Source: 40-80 sp964503665 (GTDB lineage Bacteria > Bacteroidota > Bacteroidia > Flavobacteriales_D > Crocinitomicaceae). Taken from it: a DNA stretch of 64,000 nucleotides. Below are positions 45,268 through 54,040 of the stretch, piece after piece. Within the stretch, counting starts at the first letter, position 1. Each line of letters opens with the position of its first letter. The notes beneath the pieces were generated by a model. The model was not told the origin of the DNA and searched no databases. It saw only the letters and a program-made list of their open reading frames with translations. The position numbers and the translations under genes were made by a program. The DNA lies in contig CAZDAR010000001.1 in assembly GCA_964503665.1 (NCBI GenBank), forward strand, positions 123,305-187,304, given 5' to 3'.

Positions 45268-47220
45268 TTATGAATCTAAGCTTTTGAAATTCTTCAGCAA
45301 AATCAATAAATCTTTAACTATCGTGTAATCTCTTGCGTAAATTAAGTTGATTTTATGTTGCGTATTTGCATCAATAAAACGATTGATTGTCGAGGGGGTC
45401 AAAATGCCTTCTTTGATGAATGGTAGATTTGCTTTTAACTCATTCTCACGAGGAACAAAATAGCCTACAATACTCTTTTTGCCACTTAAAACACGGAGGA
45501 TATTTTTAGTGTAATTCAATTTGTTTTTAAAGAACCAAATTGTAATAGGTAAAGTCATTAATAAAAATAGTGCACAAAGAATATCAAATAACCGTTTGTA
45601 ACGCACGTTTTTTTCTGAGCTAATTTGATTGATATTGAGCACATATAAATCGCCTGATGTTTCGATTGAGTTACTACCAATCAAATAAATTGTATCTGGC
45701 TGTGCAATCTTAAAATCTAAATTGGCAGTATTCAAGGTGTTCATCCATTCCAAAATAATGTTTGCAGAACAGTCTTTGGCACAAAAAATAAGTTCGTCAA
45801 TTTTATATTCCTTTACTAAAGAATCCAATTGATTAATTCTACCGATTTGATTATCATTGCTTTCAGTCCCCGAACTAACGAAGTATATCGTTGAAATTTG
45901 GTTTGCCGTGTGTCTGATTAAATGTTCTACTCGCTGACTTTCTTCTAACGAACCGACAATGATGAATTTCTTCGTACGTGTTCCTACTATCTTATAAGCG
46001 TCTCCAAATACCCATTGAAGTGAAAGTCGACTTAGAATATAATAGGACAATACCCAAATTGAGCATATAAAAATGAACAATCGAGAGAATTGATATTCTT
46101 TTGGAAGTAATGCGTAAACAATTAATAGTGCGCCAGTTCCAAAGATGACGCCTTTCATAAAGTTCCATATTTTGAGTACTTTATCATATCCTCCTTGGAA
46201 AAAGATGAAAAGCATCCAAGTTAAAATATAGACAGGGACAGCTATACTGACGACTTCTTCGGGAAAATAAATCCCTTTCTCAACCCAATAATGTGTCAAT
46301 AAGTAACCACCTCCAATAAGTGATAAGCAATCAAACACAGGAAGAATCGATTTTTTGATTAATCGTGCTAAAATAGCGAGTGATGCACGTAAGTAAATAG
46401 CAAAATTTATCGCAAGACTAAATAGATTGGCATTCTTTTTAGAGAAATGTTTTTTGGCAAAAATGATCATTGCGTTGTAAAACACAAAGACATAATTGAC
46501 CGAACTTTTCTTCGTGCTTTCTCCTTTGTAGTGAATAATGCGCGTTTCGGGAAAATAATAGTTTTTATAGCCGCCTAGAATTATTCTGTAGGATAGATCA
46601 ATGTCTTCACCATACATGAAAAAATCTTCATCTAAAAGTCCCACTTTGTCGAGCGTTTCTTTACGCATCAACATGAAGGCACCACTTAATATCTCAATTT
46701 CGTTTGTTTCCGTTTCGGGTAAATAGCCCAAATGATAACGACCAAATTTTTTTGATTTGGGAAAAATACTTGACAAGCCAAATATCTTATAAAAAGCTAC
46801 TGATGGTGTTGGAATTCCTCGCTTTGATTCCGGAAGAAAATGTCCTTTTCCGTCTAACATGCGGACACCTAAACCACCTGCATCTGGATGTTGATTCATG
46901 AAGTCGATACACTTTCTGAAGGTGTCTTCTTCGACTACTGTATCAGGGTTTAGAAGTAACACATACTTTCCTTTAGAGAGGCGAATTGCTTGATTATTCG
47001 CTCTCGAAAAACCTAAGTTCTCTTTATTTTCGATAAAATGTGCTTGAGGAAATTTAGCTTTTACCATTTCAACAGAACCATCAAAAGAGTTGTTGTCAAC
47101 GACAAATACTTCACCCGAACAGTTTTTAAAAGCGTTATAAACAGAGTTTAAACATTGCTCTAAAAAATGCTCCACATTGTAATTTACAATGACGATTGAT
47201 ATTTCTATTTCTTGATTCAC
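45268..47220 (-). CDS. GT2 glycosyltransferase fused to a membrane sugar-transferase-like region
   Basis: A 650-residue protein starting at GTG, immediately after the stop of the upstream lipoprotein gene. Residues 1-240 are a GT-A family 2 domain, with VNYNVEHFLEQCLNSV, VVDNNSFDGS, LLLNPDTVV and GEDIDLSYRI. After several helices (about 290-400) comes a CoA-binding/Rossmann-like part (KKFIIVGSLEESQRVEHLI), and near the end YKRLFDILCALFLLMTLPI plus YARDYTIVKDLLILLKN, which resemble the polyprenyl-phosphate sugar transferase (WcaJ) family, apparently lacking most catalytic motifs. It probably acts in surface-polysaccharide assembly. Confidence 0.8.
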   Translation of the reverse strand: MNQEIEISIVIVNYNVEHFLEQCLNSVYNAFKNCSGEVFVVDNNSFDGSVEMVKAKFPQAHFIENKENLGFSRANNQAIRLSKGKYVLLLNPDTVVEEDTFRKCIDFMNQHPDAGGLGVRMLDGKGHFLPESKRGIPTPSVAFYKIFGLSSIFPKSKKFGRYHLGYLPETETNEIEILSGAFMLMRKETLDKVGLLDEDFFMYGEDIDLSYRIILGGYKNYYFPETRIIHYKGESTKKSSVNYVFVFYNAMIIFAKKHFSKKNANLFSLAINFAIYLRASLAILARLIKKSILPVFDCLSLIGGGYLLTHYWVEKGIYFPEEVVSIAVPVYILTWMLFIFFQGGYDKVLKIWNFMKGVIFGTGALLIVYALLPKEYQFSRLFIFICSIWVLSYYILSRLSLQWVFGDAYKIVGTRTKKFIIVGSLEESQRVEHLIRHTANQISTIYFVSSGTESNDNQIGRINQLDSLVKEYKIDELIFCAKDCSANIILEWMNTLNTANLDFKIAQPDTIYLIGSNSIETSGDLYVLNINQISSEKNVRYKRLFDILCALFLLMTLPITIWFFKNKLNYTKNILRVLSGKKSIVGYFVPRENELKANLPFIKEGILTPSTINRFIDANTQHKINLIYARDYTIVKDLLILLKNFKSLDS

Positions 47221-47709
47221 TTAAGCGACGATACGGTATTGAACATTAGTTTTTTCTTGTTTTCCTGTAAAACGAAATTTCAGTGTTAAAGATTTTGGCG
47301 TTATTTCATTTTTAAAAGTCAGTCTTAAACTTAATTTGTCTTGTTGAAAAATAGGTCTAAAATCTTCTTTGCAATCTATTAAAGGTGAACAGCTCAAGTT
47401 ATTTCCATTTGTCTGAAACGTATGGAAAGCAATTTTATTCCACTGATTGTTTGTAAGCACGTCAATCGTTTTTATTTGAAGAGGCATATCTGCACAAATT
47501 TCAATCAAATAAATTTCTTTTAATAAGCTTTTCTTCGAATAATTATTCTCGACTTTCGATTGGAAGTACAAGGGTATGTCATTGATAATAATTGATTTAC
47601 CAATGATACTAAAATCTGTTTCACTCAAATTATATTCAACGTCAAATGTTATCTGCTTTTGACCGCAACTAACTAAAAATAGAATTAGAAGACCAAAGAT
47701 TAAACGCAT
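47221..47709 (-). CDS. Small lipoprotein of unknown function
   Basis: A 162-residue protein starting at the ATG at 47709 (MRLIFGLLILFLVSCGQ), giving a signal sequence and lipobox with Cys at residue 15. The ATG shares one base with the ridA stop (TAATG). The mature part is beta-rich, with Cys at IEICADMP, LSCSP and IDCKED, and a C-terminal strand region. No family is recognised. It abuts the glycosyltransferase start on the other side, so ridA, this gene and the GT form one operon. Confidence 0.65.
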   Translation of the reverse strand: MRLIFGLLILFLVSCGQKQITFDVEYNLSETDFSIIGKSIIINDIPLYFQSKVENNYSKKSLLKEIYLIEICADMPLQIKTIDVLTNNQWNKIAFHTFQTNGNNLSCSPLIDCKEDFRPIFQQDKLSLRLTFKNEITPKSLTLKFRFTGKQEKTNVQYRIVA

Positions 47710-48086
47710 TATTTCACCGCGATACAAGAAATTTCAACCGAAACATCTTTCGGTAAACGTGCTACTTGAACCGCTTCTCTCGCTGGAGGAACGACTTGAA
47801 AGTAACTTCCATACACTTCATTGATTTTTCCGTAATCGTTCATGTCTTTCATGAAAATCGTGCATTTTACCACATTTGAAAGATCCATTTCAGCTTCCTT
47901 TAATAGGTTTTTGATATTTCCCATTATTTGATGAACGGCATTTTCCACTGTATCCATTACTAATTCACCTGTATATGGATTAACTGGAATTTGACCACTA
48001 ATGTACAATGTGTTTCCTGCCAAAATAGCTTGAGAATAGGGCGCGATAGGGGCAGGAGCTCCTGATATTGAGATTTGTTTTTTCAT
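47709..48086 (-). CDS. ridA: RidA family deaminase
   Basis: A 125-residue RidA/YjgF protein. The family start ISGAPAPIAPYSQAI, the substrate-site NTLYISGQIPVNP, VVKCTIFMKDMNDYGKIN and the terminal PPAREAVQVARLPKDVSVEIS (with the key Arg) are complete. It hydrolyses reactive 2-aminoacrylate and similar enamines. A TAnnTTTG element lies at 48107-48114. Its stop overlaps the lipoprotein start by one base. Confidence 0.93.
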   Translation of the reverse strand: MKKQISISGAPAPIAPYSQAILAGNTLYISGQIPVNPYTGELVMDTVENAVHQIMGNIKNLLKEAEMDLSNVVKCTIFMKDMNDYGKINEVYGSYFQVVPPAREAVQVARLPKDVSVEISCIAVK

Positions 48087-48106
48087 TTTATTCCTTTTTC
48101 AACTCC

Positions 48107-48114
48107 CAAATATA
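48107..48114 (-). promoter_or_regulatory. Promoter -7 element TAnnTTTG for ridA
   Basis: TATATTTG on the minus strand, 21 bases before the ridA ATG. Confidence 0.55.
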
Positions 48115-48196
48115 AGCGTTTCAGCTTAAAGATGATTTTCCACTTGATTTTTTAATCAATCAAAGGTTTAAAACGAAGTGTGTATTGAATTTGCAA

Positions 48197-49120
48197 TTAT
48201 CGATTTGTCCCGCTTGGAAATTTCACTTTATCAGGGAATTCATTAAGTAAAGGAAGCGCATAACGTAAGATACGATTTCGGCGACCCGTCGTGTCTTCTG
48301 GTTCTACTGGATATGAAATAACGGCTTCTAACCAAGCATAGGTGTTTACGCGGTAATAAACAGTTGGAGTCAACACTTCTAATCTTTTAGTGGGAAGATC
48401 TGGATATTGCTCTGAAAAATCACGTTGAGTTGCTTTTATCAAACAGCTCTCTACAAATGTCAAATCGCTCGTGTAGGCAATTTGGATGGCAGTTTCATTC
48501 CAGATAAAAGGAAAGTGAGGTCCTGAATAGTTGATTACTTGGTCTTTGAGAATAATACTGTTTGGAAAATGGATAGTACGACCACTTCTTCGGTCGTTTC
48601 CCAAATAATCACCACTACACTCCCAAAGAATAGTGTATAGGTAGCTGATTTCCATTACGTCACCTCTGAAATGACTGATTTGAACTCGATCGCCTACTTG
48701 ATATGGTCTTCTGAAAACGATATATATCCACGCAATAAAAGAGGCTATGGGTGCTTGTAAGGCAAAACCAATGATTACAGAGATAACTCCAAAACTGACG
48801 GCGATAGCGTATAGGTTCTGAAAAAGGAAAGAAGAAATGACAAGGAGAATAAGTATCGTAGTTACTAATCGAGTGAAGCGCCGAAGATTATATTGATCTC
48901 CTTCCGTTTGTGCTTGTGGAATGATTAATCGGTCGATGATTCTCTTTATAAGTAGAATGATTAAAATGATAAAAATACTAGTGCTTATTTTCTTTATTAA
49001 AATGATGTATTTCTCATAGGGCTCAAATATCTCTGAATCAAGTAGGTAATTGGTGATTAGAATCATCAATATGAGCGCCGGTAAGGCAATTATCCAACGT
49101 TTTTGTTTTTTAGTTTTCAT
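48197..49120 (-). CDS. Small-conductance mechanosensitive channel (MscS family)
   Basis: A 307-residue membrane protein with about four helices. TM3 and the beta-domain hinge are represented by SFGVISVIIGFALQAPIASFIAW and IVFRRPYQVGDRVQIS; the beta domain has GDVMEISYLYTILWE and RTIHFPNSIILKDQVINYS. The alternating G/A helix of E. coli MscS is partly present. It releases solutes under osmotic downshock. It starts 22 bp after the upstream cupin gene's stop. Confidence 0.88.
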   Translation of the reverse strand: MKTKKQKRWIIALPALILMILITNYLLDSEIFEPYEKYIILIKKISTSIFIILIILLIKRIIDRLIIPQAQTEGDQYNLRRFTRLVTTILILLVISSFLFQNLYAIAVSFGVISVIIGFALQAPIASFIAWIYIVFRRPYQVGDRVQISHFRGDVMEISYLYTILWECSGDYLGNDRRSGRTIHFPNSIILKDQVINYSGPHFPFIWNETAIQIAYTSDLTFVESCLIKATQRDFSEQYPDLPTKRLEVLTPTVYYRVNTYAWLEAVISYPVEPEDTTGRRNRILRYALPLLNEFPDKVKFPSGTNR

Positions 49121-49141
49121 AAATAAAGTGAACCGATTATT

Positions 49142-49612
49142 TTATTCTTGTGGGGTTAATTTACGAATTATTTCTGTACAATTAGGAAAGTCTTGTAAAA
49201 GTTGTTCGTACGAAAAGAGTTCAAAATCCTTAAATTCAAATCCCGGGATAACCACACAAGACACCAATGCAAATCCTTTTTCGGATGGTTTTAAACACGA
49301 GCCAAAGATGATGTTCTTAGGAACAATCTGATAAGGTTCTGCTGATTTATCCAGCGTTCCCAACGGTAAGATATTGTGTTTTCCGTCTTTCAGAAGATGA
49401 ATCTCTAAGGTCGCACCGTAATGATGGAACCATAATTCGTCTTGCTGTATGCGGTGAAAATGAGAAACGTTTTCAGCTGTGATTAAGAAATAGATAGCTG
49501 TTCCTAGTTGATAGTTGCCAACTGATTCCGAAGAACGAAATGTTTCGCGATAATATCCTCCTTCAGGATGCGGCTTTAAGTCGAGTTTTTGGATGATTTC
49601 TTGAGCTGTCAT
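49142..49612 (-). CDS. Cupin domain protein (DUF985)
   Basis: A 156-residue cupin_5/DUF985 protein. The family start KLDLKPHPEGGYYRETFRSSE and the metal-region FHRIQQDELWFHHYGATLEIH are visible, with later VVIPGFEFKDFELF. Cupin metal ligands (His, Glu, His) appear at FHRIQQDE and HH. Function of the family is unknown. Its 5' end shares one base with the stop of the beta-barrel gene upstream. Confidence 0.88.
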   Translation of the reverse strand: MTAQEIIQKLDLKPHPEGGYYRETFRSSESVGNYQLGTAIYFLITAENVSHFHRIQQDELWFHHYGATLEIHLLKDGKHNILPLGTLDKSAEPYQIVPKNIIFGSCLKPSEKGFALVSCVVIPGFEFKDFELFSYEQLLQDFPNCTEIIRKLTPQE

Positions 49613-50406
49613 TATTGTTCGATTGGTCCTCTTAATCTATTTTTTTCGCCATTGTTGTTAAAGTAATAACGAATATCAGCTGTCAGATACGAACCACTTA
49701 CATTTCCTGTTAAAACTTGGGTAGATCCACTTCTTTCGTATGCTGCAGCAATCTGAAAAATAGGTTTGAAAGGGACTTTAATAGATGCTCCGATATAAAA
49801 GAATCCTATTTTTTTTGTGCGGTATTCAAATCCCACATTTGCATTTACTTCACCATAAAATTTAGAGAAACGTCTTCCTTCATGTTGAAATTTTTCAAAA
49901 CTATTGATAACAAACGTTTTCCATACATTAGAGGGCAAATATGCAAGAGAGGCTCCGAGAGAGGCGTTCATGTAAAACTTCTCAGATAGTTTGATGTAAA
50001 ATAAAGCATTTACTGGAATGTCATAAGCGACCACTCTAAATGTAGTTTGAGCACTCGTTTGCATCGTTGGAGAATGAATGGTAAAGTCTATTGAATAGTT
50101 TCGCTGAACAAAGTTTAAACCCGTTTCTAAATTAATGATCTTCGATAAACCAACGCGAACGGTACCTCCAAAACTAAATCCAAATTGCTGATGATAATCG
50201 GCGGATAATTCGGAACCTCGAAGTTTTAATTGAGAAGAAGTTATAAAGTTTGTGGAGAATATCGGTTTGAACTGTAAACCGAAATAAGATGGAAAACGTT
50301 CTTTTTTTTCATCATCATAACTTTTACTTTTTAATTTTGAGCTCTGCCCAAAACTTCCAAAGTAAATGAAAATGCTAAATATTATTATCCAATATTTCAT
50401 ATGCAA
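49612..50406 (-). CDS. Outer membrane beta-barrel protein of unknown function
   Basis: A 264-residue protein with a signal peptide (MKYWIIIFSIFIYFGSFGQ; starts possible at 50406 or 50400). The rest is strand-rich with alternating aromatic residues (GFEYRTKKIGFFYIGASIKVPF, TADIRYYFNNN) of the PorT/OmpA-like barrel type. There is no further domain. It overlaps the cupin gene by one base. A 200-bp AT-rich region separates it from the divergent mdh gene. Confidence 0.7.
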   Translation of the reverse strand: MHMKYWIIIFSIFIYFGSFGQSSKLKSKSYDDEKKERFPSYFGLQFKPIFSTNFITSSQLKLRGSELSADYHQQFGFSFGGTVRVGLSKIINLETGLNFVQRNYSIDFTIHSPTMQTSAQTTFRVVAYDIPVNALFYIKLSEKFYMNASLGASLAYLPSNVWKTFVINSFEKFQHEGRRFSKFYGEVNANVGFEYRTKKIGFFYIGASIKVPFKPIFQIAAAYERSGSTQVLTGNVSGSYLTADIRYYFNNNGEKNRLRGPIEQ

Positions 50407-50549
50407 GCAAAAATAAGGATAATTTGAATCTAAGAGCTATTTGAATCGGCATAGTTTATTGTATTGCGTAATTCATGTATTAACAATAACGTATTACCAA
50501 TTCATTCTTCATCAAAATATTATTTGTAATAACACTTAATTTTCATGAT

Positions 50550-50557
50550 TAATTTTG
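50550..50557 (+). promoter_or_regulatory. Promoter -7 element TAnnTTTG for mdh
   Basis: TAATTTTG, 50 bases before the mdh ATG. Confidence 0.6.
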
Positions 50558-50606
50558 TACTTTCGTGGACGAAGTTTTCGGATTAAAAATTAAAATTTAC
50601 ACACGA

Positions 50607-51548
50607 ATGAAAGTTACAATTGTTGGAGCAGGAAACGTTGGAGCAACATGCGCTGATGTCCTAGCAAAAAGAGAAGTGGTCAATGAAATTGTTTTATTGG
50701 ACATTAAAGAAGGTTTTGCTGAAGGAAAAGCCTTAGATATTTGGGAAACATCCCCAATTTTATCATACGATACACGTGTGGTAGGTGCTACAAATGATTA
50801 TACTAAAACGGCTAATTCTGAAGTAGTTGTTATTACTTCAGGTCTTCCAAGAAAGCCAGGAATGTCTAGAGATGACTTAATTTCAACAAATGCTGGAATT
50901 GTTAAAAGTGTAACAGAGAGCATAATCAAATATTCTCCTGATGCAAAAATTATTATTGTTTCAAACCCTCTTGATGTGATGACTTACTGCGCTTATTTAG
51001 CAGCGAAAGTGGATCCATCAAAAGTATTTGGTCAAGCAGGTGTTTTAGACACGGCAAGATATAGAGCTTTTTTAGCAACAGAATTGAATGTGTCTCCAAA
51101 AGATATTCAAGCAGTTTTAATGGGTGGTCATGGTGATACAATGGTGCCACTTCCTCGTTACACAACTGTTAGTGGAATTCCAGTAACAGAATTAATTGAC
51201 GAAGAGAAATTAAACGCCATCATCGAACGTACAAAAACAGGAGGTGGTGAAATCGTTAAATTATTAGGTACTTCTGCTTGGTATGCTCCTGGAGCTGCAG
51301 CAGCACAAATGGTTGAAGCGATTGTAAGAGATCAACGTAAAGTAATTCCAGTTTGCGCATGGTTACAAGGTGAATACGGAATGAGCGATATTTACTTAGG
51401 TGTACCAGTTATCCTTGGAAAGAACGGTATTGAGAAAATTATTGAATTGAAGTTAAACGCTGACGAAAAAGCATTATTAGAAGAGTCTGCAACTCACGTA
51501 AGAGAAGTGATGGCTGTTTTAGATGGAATGGGCGTTGTCGCTAAATAA
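50607..51548 (+). CDS. mdh: Malate dehydrogenase
   Basis: A 313-residue enzyme from the ATG at 50607 (MKVTIVGAGNVGATCADVLA). The frame continues upstream to 50565 but that would fall in the promoter. The NAD-binding GAGNVG, the substrate arginines RKPGMSRDDL, NPLDVMTYCAY, and catalytic His in MGGHGDTMVPLPRY are all present. It interconverts malate and oxaloacetate in the TCA cycle and is of the LDH-like type. A strong terminator follows. Confidence 0.95.
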   Translation: MKVTIVGAGNVGATCADVLAKREVVNEIVLLDIKEGFAEGKALDIWETSPILSYDTRVVGATNDYTKTANSEVVVITSGLPRKPGMSRDDLISTNAGIVKSVTESIIKYSPDAKIIIVSNPLDVMTYCAYLAAKVDPSKVFGQAGVLDTARYRAFLATELNVSPKDIQAVLMGGHGDTMVPLPRYTTVSGIPVTELIDEEKLNAIIERTKTGGGEIVKLLGTSAWYAPGAAAAQMVEAIVRDQRKVIPVCAWLQGEYGMSDIYLGVPVILGKNGIEKIIELKLNADEKALLEESATHVREVMAVLDGMGVVAK

Positions 51549-51568
51549 TCAATTGTACAATCTTGGTG

Positions 51569-51596
51569 AAAAGGAAGTTCTATGAGCTTCCTTTTT
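51569..51596 (+). terminator. Intrinsic terminator after mdh
   Basis: Arms 51569-51577 and 51587-51595 form a 9-bp stem, 9-base loop, with the stem ending in a T-run. Confidence 0.85.
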
Positions 51597-51658
51597 GCTT
51601 TCTTAGAATTTCTGAAAGAATGCTTTTCAATTGGAATTCTTGAAAGGAAGTATTTCTT

Positions 51659-53938
51659 CTATCTAAATGATCTTTCATTGAACAGTACATATCCAAAACT
51701 AAATTGGAATACGAGTGGTTGTTCAGATCGGTGGAAGTAGTTCAATGTTAATCGAATCGGTCCAACGGGACTATGGTAAATAGCTGAACCGGATAAAATA
51801 TAGCGTTCACCTTTAAATAATTTAGAGTAATTAAAGGTCTCATCCTCATTTTTAACAATGGTCACAAACGGCTGGAAATAGTAACCATCAATTCGGAAAT
51901 CAAAATTTTTGAAAGGCGTAAATACAAAGTTCATACCTGCTCCAATATATTGAGGGGAACGATATTCTTCCATGAAAAATGTTTCCATGTCAGGAATAGG
52001 AGCAAAGGCAGTCATCGCAAGAAGGGTTGCTTTATAATTACTAAATAAAGATTGGCTATTAAATGCTGCAATCGCATCAATACCAAAGTGAAATATTTTT
52101 GCATTTACTAGATAACTGTTGTATCGCGCACGGATATTTATCCAACGATGTTGCTTCTCGATTTGCTGATCTTGATTTGTTAAAACCGTTCCTGGGCGAG
52201 AAATTTCACGACCCTGAACGTACTTAGCTGAAAATCGCAACAGTGTTCCCCCATTGGCAAACTGCTTCTTATTGAGTGTGTTTTTTTCAATTAATAAACC
52301 ACCCACAAATCCTTTGAATAGTGTAAAGTCAGCGGTGTCTAATTTTGTAAACTCATCTTTTAAATAATAAGAGTCTTTATTTTCTAAACCTCTAATATCT
52401 AATTCGATAATTGCTTTATTTCCAATAGGGCTCTTGATTTTTAAACCTCCGAAAACTTCATTCTGAACAAGAAATGAGGGCTGGACATTCTCAAAGAAAG
52501 ATGTAGAGCTTCTATAATAGTCCCATCGATTTAAGATGAAATAGGGAGAGAAAATGACAGGATATCTCATCGGTGCTTGGAAACCTACTGCAAGTCTAGC
52601 CGAAGTGTAGAATTTCCCGAAATAGGATTCTGCTTTGATATGCCATGCGTACCGATTGAGATGATAATAATTTAAAGCTAAATAGCCAACGTTTATTGGG
52701 CGTGATGAGAAATGTCCTCCGACTTCTAATTTAAAATGCTTTGCTTCTCGAATATACAAATTTAATCGGTAAGTAGAATCGGGTTTTAATTCAATAGTTG
52801 GATATAAAGTAGCGATATGATCCATTTCTGTCATTCGGAAGAACCGCTTTTCTAACTTTTCAATAGTTAGAGGGCTTCTTTCTTTTTGATGCAATAAAGA
52901 TTTGGTAATAAATTTATAGCGATTTGGACGATTTGAAACTACTTCCGATATAGTCACAGGTATCAATTTATGAGAAAAGTCTTCTCTTTTTTGCGCTAAC
53001 TCCTTGACGTCAACTCTACGTGCAATTTCTGCTTTAATTTTATCAATATTTTTAATCGTTTCGTTATATCCCTCTGCTATTGCTAAGTTTATTTGTCCAA
53101 AGTCAAACGTACCAATAGGCGTGTGAGGTCGTATAAGAAAGCCATTTTCACATGGAATTGAATAATCACTATGACGCATCAGTAGATTTGTAACCTGACT
53201 AATCAAATTATCTTCAGAAGGTGGAGGAGCGTTATCTGTGACGGTACTTCCAATAATGAAATCTACATTGAAATCATGGTACATAACATCCGATGGAAAG
53301 TTATTATATAAACCACCGTCGAAGAGTAATTTACCATCGACGCGAATCGGATTGAAATAAAATGGGTAAGTTAATGAAGCTCTAACGGCTTCATTCAGAT
53401 TACCTTTGGAAAACACAATTGAAGTTTTGTTACCAACATCAGATGCAACACATCGAAACGGAACAAATAATTGATCGAAATCTTTATTGTTGTTTGCACT
53501 TATGATTCCCAAATATTTCAACATCTCAAAGTCGAGCGTATATGGTTTTACTAGATTGATTGGTAATGACTTAGCGAGTAAGCTATCAAACGAAAAAGGA
53601 ATCTCAATCATGGAAGCGTCGTCTGTTTGTCGTTGAAGTAAAAAACGCTTATCAGACGAAAGTCTTCCTTTGGACATCCTGATAAAGTCGGGATGATTCA
53701 CATAAGCAATCATTTGATTGGGTGTCATTCCACTGGCGTACATAGCACCAACAAGTGCACCTGCAGAAGTTCCTGTAATATAATCAATTGGAATGCCGTT
53801 TTCCTCTAATGCCTTTATGACGCCAATATGTGCAAATCCAGGTGCTCCACCTCCTGAAAGAACCAATCCTACTTTTTGCGCCTGAATGGATGTAGTAATT
53901 AGTAGTAGACAGATAAAATATGTGAGCTTTTGTATCAA
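51659..53938 (-). CDS. Patatin-like phospholipase with C-terminal Omp85-type barrel
   Basis: A 759-residue protein. The signal peptide is residues 1-20. The patatin domain (about 22-310) has the oxyanion hole SGGGAPGFAHIG, nucleophile motif GTSAG and the D-G-G catalytic Asp in LLFDGGLYNNFP. A POTRA-like segment follows (RPNRYKFITKSLL), then a barrel to the C-terminus with a surface-antigen type ending (SAIYHSPVGPIRLTLNYF). This arrangement corresponds to PlpD-like type Vd systems, secreted lipases. A TAnnTTTG element for the divergent gene lies near its start. Confidence 0.85.
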   Translation of the reverse strand: MIQKLTYFICLLLITTSIQAQKVGLVLSGGGAPGFAHIGVIKALEENGIPIDYITGTSAGALVGAMYASGMTPNQMIAYVNHPDFIRMSKGRLSSDKRFLLQRQTDDASMIEIPFSFDSLLAKSLPINLVKPYTLDFEMLKYLGIISANNNKDFDQLFVPFRCVASDVGNKTSIVFSKGNLNEAVRASLTYPFYFNPIRVDGKLLFDGGLYNNFPSDVMYHDFNVDFIIGSTVTDNAPPPSEDNLISQVTNLLMRHSDYSIPCENGFLIRPHTPIGTFDFGQINLAIAEGYNETIKNIDKIKAEIARRVDVKELAQKREDFSHKLIPVTISEVVSNRPNRYKFITKSLLHQKERSPLTIEKLEKRFFRMTEMDHIATLYPTIELKPDSTYRLNLYIREAKHFKLEVGGHFSSRPINVGYLALNYYHLNRYAWHIKAESYFGKFYTSARLAVGFQAPMRYPVIFSPYFILNRWDYYRSSTSFFENVQPSFLVQNEVFGGLKIKSPIGNKAIIELDIRGLENKDSYYLKDEFTKLDTADFTLFKGFVGGLLIEKNTLNKKQFANGGTLLRFSAKYVQGREISRPGTVLTNQDQQIEKQHRWINIRARYNSYLVNAKIFHFGIDAIAAFNSQSLFSNYKATLLAMTAFAPIPDMETFFMEEYRSPQYIGAGMNFVFTPFKNFDFRIDGYYFQPFVTIVKNEDETFNYSKLFKGERYILSGSAIYHSPVGPIRLTLNYFHRSEQPLVFQFSFGYVLFNERSFR

Positions 53939-53957
53939 TTATCGACGATTGTTTGGT

Positions 53958-53965
53958 TACATTTG
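53958..53965 (+). promoter_or_regulatory. Possible promoter -7 element TAnnTTTG for the THUMP methyltransferase gene
   Basis: TACATTTG, 76 bases before the ATG; the distance is larger than for the other elements. Confidence 0.35.
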
Positions 53966-54040
53966 TACAAAATAACGTAATATATTTCATTTTATGATAG
54001 TTACTATCACTAATTTGACGTATGTACATTTAAAAAATAT

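Noticed and set aside
50565..50606. Longer malate dehydrogenase start
   Set aside because: It would begin within the expected transcription start region behind TAATTTTG; residues before MKVTIVG are not family-like.
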